From: Phellopilus nigrolimitatus
Taxonomy: Eukaryota; Basidiomycota; Agaricomycetes; Hymenochaetales; Hymenochaetaceae
Length of the DNA stretch: 51,386 nt
Assembly (NCBI GenBank): GCA_021029095.1
Contig: JAJOHG010000180.1
Location: 1 to 51,386 of the forward strand
Direction of reading: 5' to 3'
The position numbers and the translations under genes were made by a program. Positions 48,337 to 51,386 of this stretch are shown here, piece after piece. The notes beneath the pieces are model-generated. The model saw only the letters and a list, made by a program, of their open reading frames with translations. It was not told the origin of the DNA and made no database searches. How positions within the stretch are numbered: the stretch's first letter is position 1; every line of letters starts with the position of its first letter.

Positions 48337-49440
48337 CTCCGACATTCAAAGCTTGACTATTCCAGCTCGCGGGCCGAATCCCAAGTCCAAGAAGAGCAAA
48401 TACAGTCGCTGTCATGAAGAAATTGGAAATTATGTCGTTCGCAAGGTTGGTCCTTCTGAGTGTGAGGTTCGATGCGGTTCCCCCACCAGCAAATCCTGCC
48501 GGAGAGTAAATAACCATGAAGGCTACGACGACGATAGTAAGGCAGCTATAAGATGGTATTGCATAGAGTACGAGTGACTTCATGATCTGTTATTCAATAA
48601 AAGAAGCCAAAAGAATGTCAGCATAGGTTCGAACTGATTGTCGGAATTTCGCAGAAGATCATTTATGAGGTAGTTATGCGCACTTTATCAGTCTTGGAAA
48701 GTCTCGCCATTTTTAGGAACACGTATAAGGTAAGCCACACTACATAGCAGCTAGACGCAGCCCATAACGATATCTGCGCGTACGTCGCACGAATGTAGTT
48801 GTCGTACTCGGTGTTAACACTGAATACAAGTTCGATGTCGGCTCCCACCAATAATAAAATGAGCATACCCGCTGCCAATGTGCCGAGGACTACGTTAGTC
48901 GCAAACCAGATGTATGCAAGAAGGAAGGAAAAAAACAGCTGGCCCGCCTGTCCTCTTATATGCATGTTGATGTGCCTGTCCTTAACAACGAGGACGAATG
49001 CGAGGAAAATTAACGGGAAAGACCAATTCCCCGTGAATGCGGCTACAGAGAGCAGTGCAACGTAAGAAACCCTGGTTGACGCAAAGTACGCGTTCCCAAG
49101 GACGATGGCAACGATGGTTGTACCTGCCGGAATGAATAAGAAGATAGAGGCGAGGAGAAGAACAGCGTATGGTGGGCGGTGGTCACGAAAATTGCCGAGC
49201 GCATCAAGACACAGCCCGCTGAGAGCCAAATATACGAGTGAAAAGATACACCAGACTGCGAGATCCCCCTATTTTGTTGAACTAAGAAACTGAATGCAAA
49301 ATAAGTTTTAAGGAAAAAAGTCCTTGCTTCAGTAAGTGAATCCGCGTCAAACGCGAAGCCACCGTCGCTTTGCGCTGCAACGAAGGAAAGAGAAATGAAA
49401 GCAAACACGAACGGATTGATGTTGCCTACTTTTCCCAGCA
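48337..49440 (-). pseudogene. Seven-helix membrane protein, array member 3 (probably damaged)
   Basis: Exons: about 49440-49328 (FVFAFISLSFVAAQSDGGFA signal segment), 49268-48684 and 48596-48337 (third exon begins at about 48586). The body is clean: GDLAVWCIFSLVYLALSGLC, NWSFPLIFLAFVLVVKDRHI at the end of helix 3, KMARLSKTDK before the intron. Two problems: no ATG lies in frame upstream of the signal segment (AAC-ATC-AAT where the intact copy has its start), and the first intron would need a GC donor (GCAAGG) with a TAG acceptor. GC-AG introns do occur, so only the missing start argues strongly against function. The last exon is uncertain. Confidence 0.6.
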
Positions 49441-50355
49441 CACTGTCCCGCTCCGCTTTTATGGGCCCATTATCACTGCAAACCGTTGCATTATAACGGA
49501 TATCCGAACAAGGTTTCAAGTCCCTAGATTCAGAGAGCTGTCAGACCAGAGCCTTGATTGATGCAACGTATGTGCCTTCGCGAAACGATGTGCACGAGCT
49601 TCTAGAAGTTGTGGCCGAGCCTGCCTCAGTTAGTCAATACTCAGACCTGCACTTCTAGAAAATACCTATATATGATGCACGCCATCTATAGAGGATCAAG
49701 AGCATGCGGATTGATTATCACAATAATCTAAAGATGTCTGCTGCGCAGCCACATTTCTTCTTACGGTGAAAGTCGTGTTGAGTTTAAAAGCAGTCCCGTT
49801 GACGTAGATGGCAACTCGAGATCATCACTGAATCACATTGATTAATGCATTCCCTGTCTAGAGTGATTGAGCACGAGATTGGCAAGCAAGTATAAGAAAG
49901 AATAGCGCGCTGCGTTAAAAGTGTCCACGATGGTAGTCCGTTGTAACGAAAGTAGTTAATGACGAGTATTTACGGTGTAGGCGGTACATTATACAACTTC
50001 ATTCGTGAAGCGACGAGATGCAGCAGAAGCACGGGTACGATGCAAGAAACGATGCGCGAGTCAAGGATTTAGCAAGAGTCCGTAACGATGCAAGAGATAG
50101 TGCAAGAGAAGAGACAAGAATGCAAGGGGATCAAAGCACGAAACGAAAGCCGGCTGTGAATAATTAATATGAGGAAGGCCAGCCTACTGTTTAAAATCGA
50201 TTATTAGAGCATTATGTGCAGCGAGCGTTGAGTGGGTGTGCGACGCGATGGCTGATAGCGAGGAAAAGAAAGCCGTGATGGTGGGACACCATAAGAAAGG
50301 AGAGACCGAAGGACAATGACGAGACAACAGAAAGCAGACAATATATCACCTCCCT
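49441..50355. other. Intergenic with degenerate GATGCAAGA repeats
   Basis: The segment 50015-50130 contains several copies of words like ACGATGCAAGA and GTGCAAGAGA in loose tandem. No gene seen. Confidence 0.45.
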
Positions 50356-51386
50356 TCACATGAGCCTTACCAGCCTCCTCGATAAATCATCGACTACATC
50401 ACCAACTACCTCTTCTGCAACTGCGGCAGCCTCGCCAAGCGGGTCTCCCTCCGGCGAGTGGTCTCCTATGACACAAGATTCTAGCAGCGTCTCAATTATC
50501 GCTTGACCCGAATAGAACCAAGTACAGAGCGCCTGATACGTTGATGTTTTCCGAGGACATAAGAGCGAAATGAACATAAGCGGATTAAAGTGCGAGTTGG
50601 ATAACAGATAACGTTTGGACGCACGATCATGAAGTAGAACGTGACCATAATGTACCCTTCCGCCCAGTTCGTTTTTGAGTCGGCAGTGACATAGTTTACG
50701 AGGAAGCTCGCGCCAAGCAGGACGGCAACTTCATACAAGTCTGTTTTTTTTGAAATGTCAGCATTTTAATCATAGTATTTCACTCTTCAACCAGGCGCAC
50801 TTACCGAACAGCAACATGAACGGCTTGCCAGTCAACCAGCTTATGATGACGAAAAACGGCATCCAGAACAATGTAAACTGAATGCTGAGGTCTATCGCTC
50901 GATCCTCTGCGAGTGTCTTAGGCGGCTCGGGCGCAAGGAAGAGCACCCTACGTATGAAGTACATAATCGCAATGGTCCTAGTTATTGGGTATGCTACTCA
51001 GTGACCAGGATGCAAAAAAGAAAGCTTGACCTACCCGTCAGCACTAAATGACACAAGCGGAAGTAATATGAGCCCGAACCATTCGTCGGAGGCTAACATT
51101 TCATTCGAGCGAATATGTTCGAGCGCCTCGACCAGCTAGTCGTCGTGAATGATCGTATTAAATGAACTGAAGCTCAGAATCCACGTGACAATGCGTACCA
51201 TCTCAGCCGTAGTCGCCATGACCGCGATCGTCGCAAGTAGCATCAATACGCAAAACCACACTTTAACTTTAGGTTCCTCCTGCGCGAGGTGCTCTTCCTC
51301 TCGGTGCACTTCCGTGGGAGCAGAGGACATCGGACGGAAAGCGTTCCCGTCGCCTGGCGGGTTGTGCAAGAAGATTCGCGAAGCTA
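50356..51386 (-). CDS. Vacuolar-type Ca2+/H+ exchanger (CAX family), 3' part
   Basis: The gene enters from the right edge. Exons 51386-51199, 51135-51035, 50987-50815, 50740-50635 and 50532-50356 join in phase. The frame is open to the edge (ASRIFLHNPPGDGNAFRP), so the first half is missing. Diagnostic CAX motifs: LPLVSFSADGTIAIMYF (the second alpha repeat carries the acidic ion-binding residue in related sequences), PPKTLAEDRAIDLSIQFTLF, EVAVLLGASFLVNYVTAD, NWAEGYIMVTFYFMIALC and TWFYSGQ. These antiporters move calcium into the vacuole using the proton gradient. After TWFYSGQ there is a tail of about 45 acidic residues (VAEEVVGDVVDDL). Nothing in this part is broken. Confidence 0.9.

Overview
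This window is nuclear DNA of a filamentous basidiomycete, most likely a mushroom-forming agaricomycete. The evidence is genes split by many 50-65 nt introns (GTRNGT donors, CTRAC-like branch points, YAG acceptors), two class I hydrophobins, a GH10 xylanase, an M36 fungalysin, an F-box/propeller gene of an agaricomycete-expanded type, and fungal inositol phosphorylceramide synthase. Exon structures were built by hand and checked for reading phase; nearly all full genes close in frame.

Left part (1-21 kb): a frameshifted MRM2-type rRNA methyltransferase runs off the left edge, followed by a dead epoxide-hydrolase-like gene, a Rab18-like GTPase, and two homocysteine synthase (MET17-type) paralogues placed tail to tail. 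Next come three same-strand secreted hydrolases (BNR_4 sialidase-like protein, fungalysin M36, GH10 xylanase). A heme-binding MAPR/Dap1 protein and the NC2-alpha transcription subunit then share a 187-bp divergent promoter.

Middle part (22-34 kb): a plastic region built around a direct segmental duplication. Copy A (22070-24210) has an intact, unusually long hydrophobin but only a 5' stump of SLD5. Copy B (28774-33060) has a hydrophobin stump but the intact SLD5. Copy B is riddled with insertions: a 2,290-bp hAT-type element with an 18-bp inverted repeat, a perfect 8-bp target duplication and a decayed GATA-factor gene inside it; a 668-bp TA-flanked MITE whose empty site is preserved in copy A; and a stranded hAT end. 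An F-box gene lies between the copies.

Right part (34-51 kb): a METTL7-like methyltransferase, a second (short) hydrophobin, a possibly degraded membrane-protein gene, a phi-like glutathione S-transferase, the IPC synthase AUR1, histone H4, and a tandem array of three related seven-helix membrane proteins (one intact, two damaged). The 3' part of a vacuolar-type Ca2+/H+ exchanger runs off the right edge.

Apart from the co-oriented secreted hydrolases and the two MET17 copies, the genes look like ordinary unlinked housekeeping genes. The most notable material is the transposon-rich duplication and the unassigned seven-helix family.
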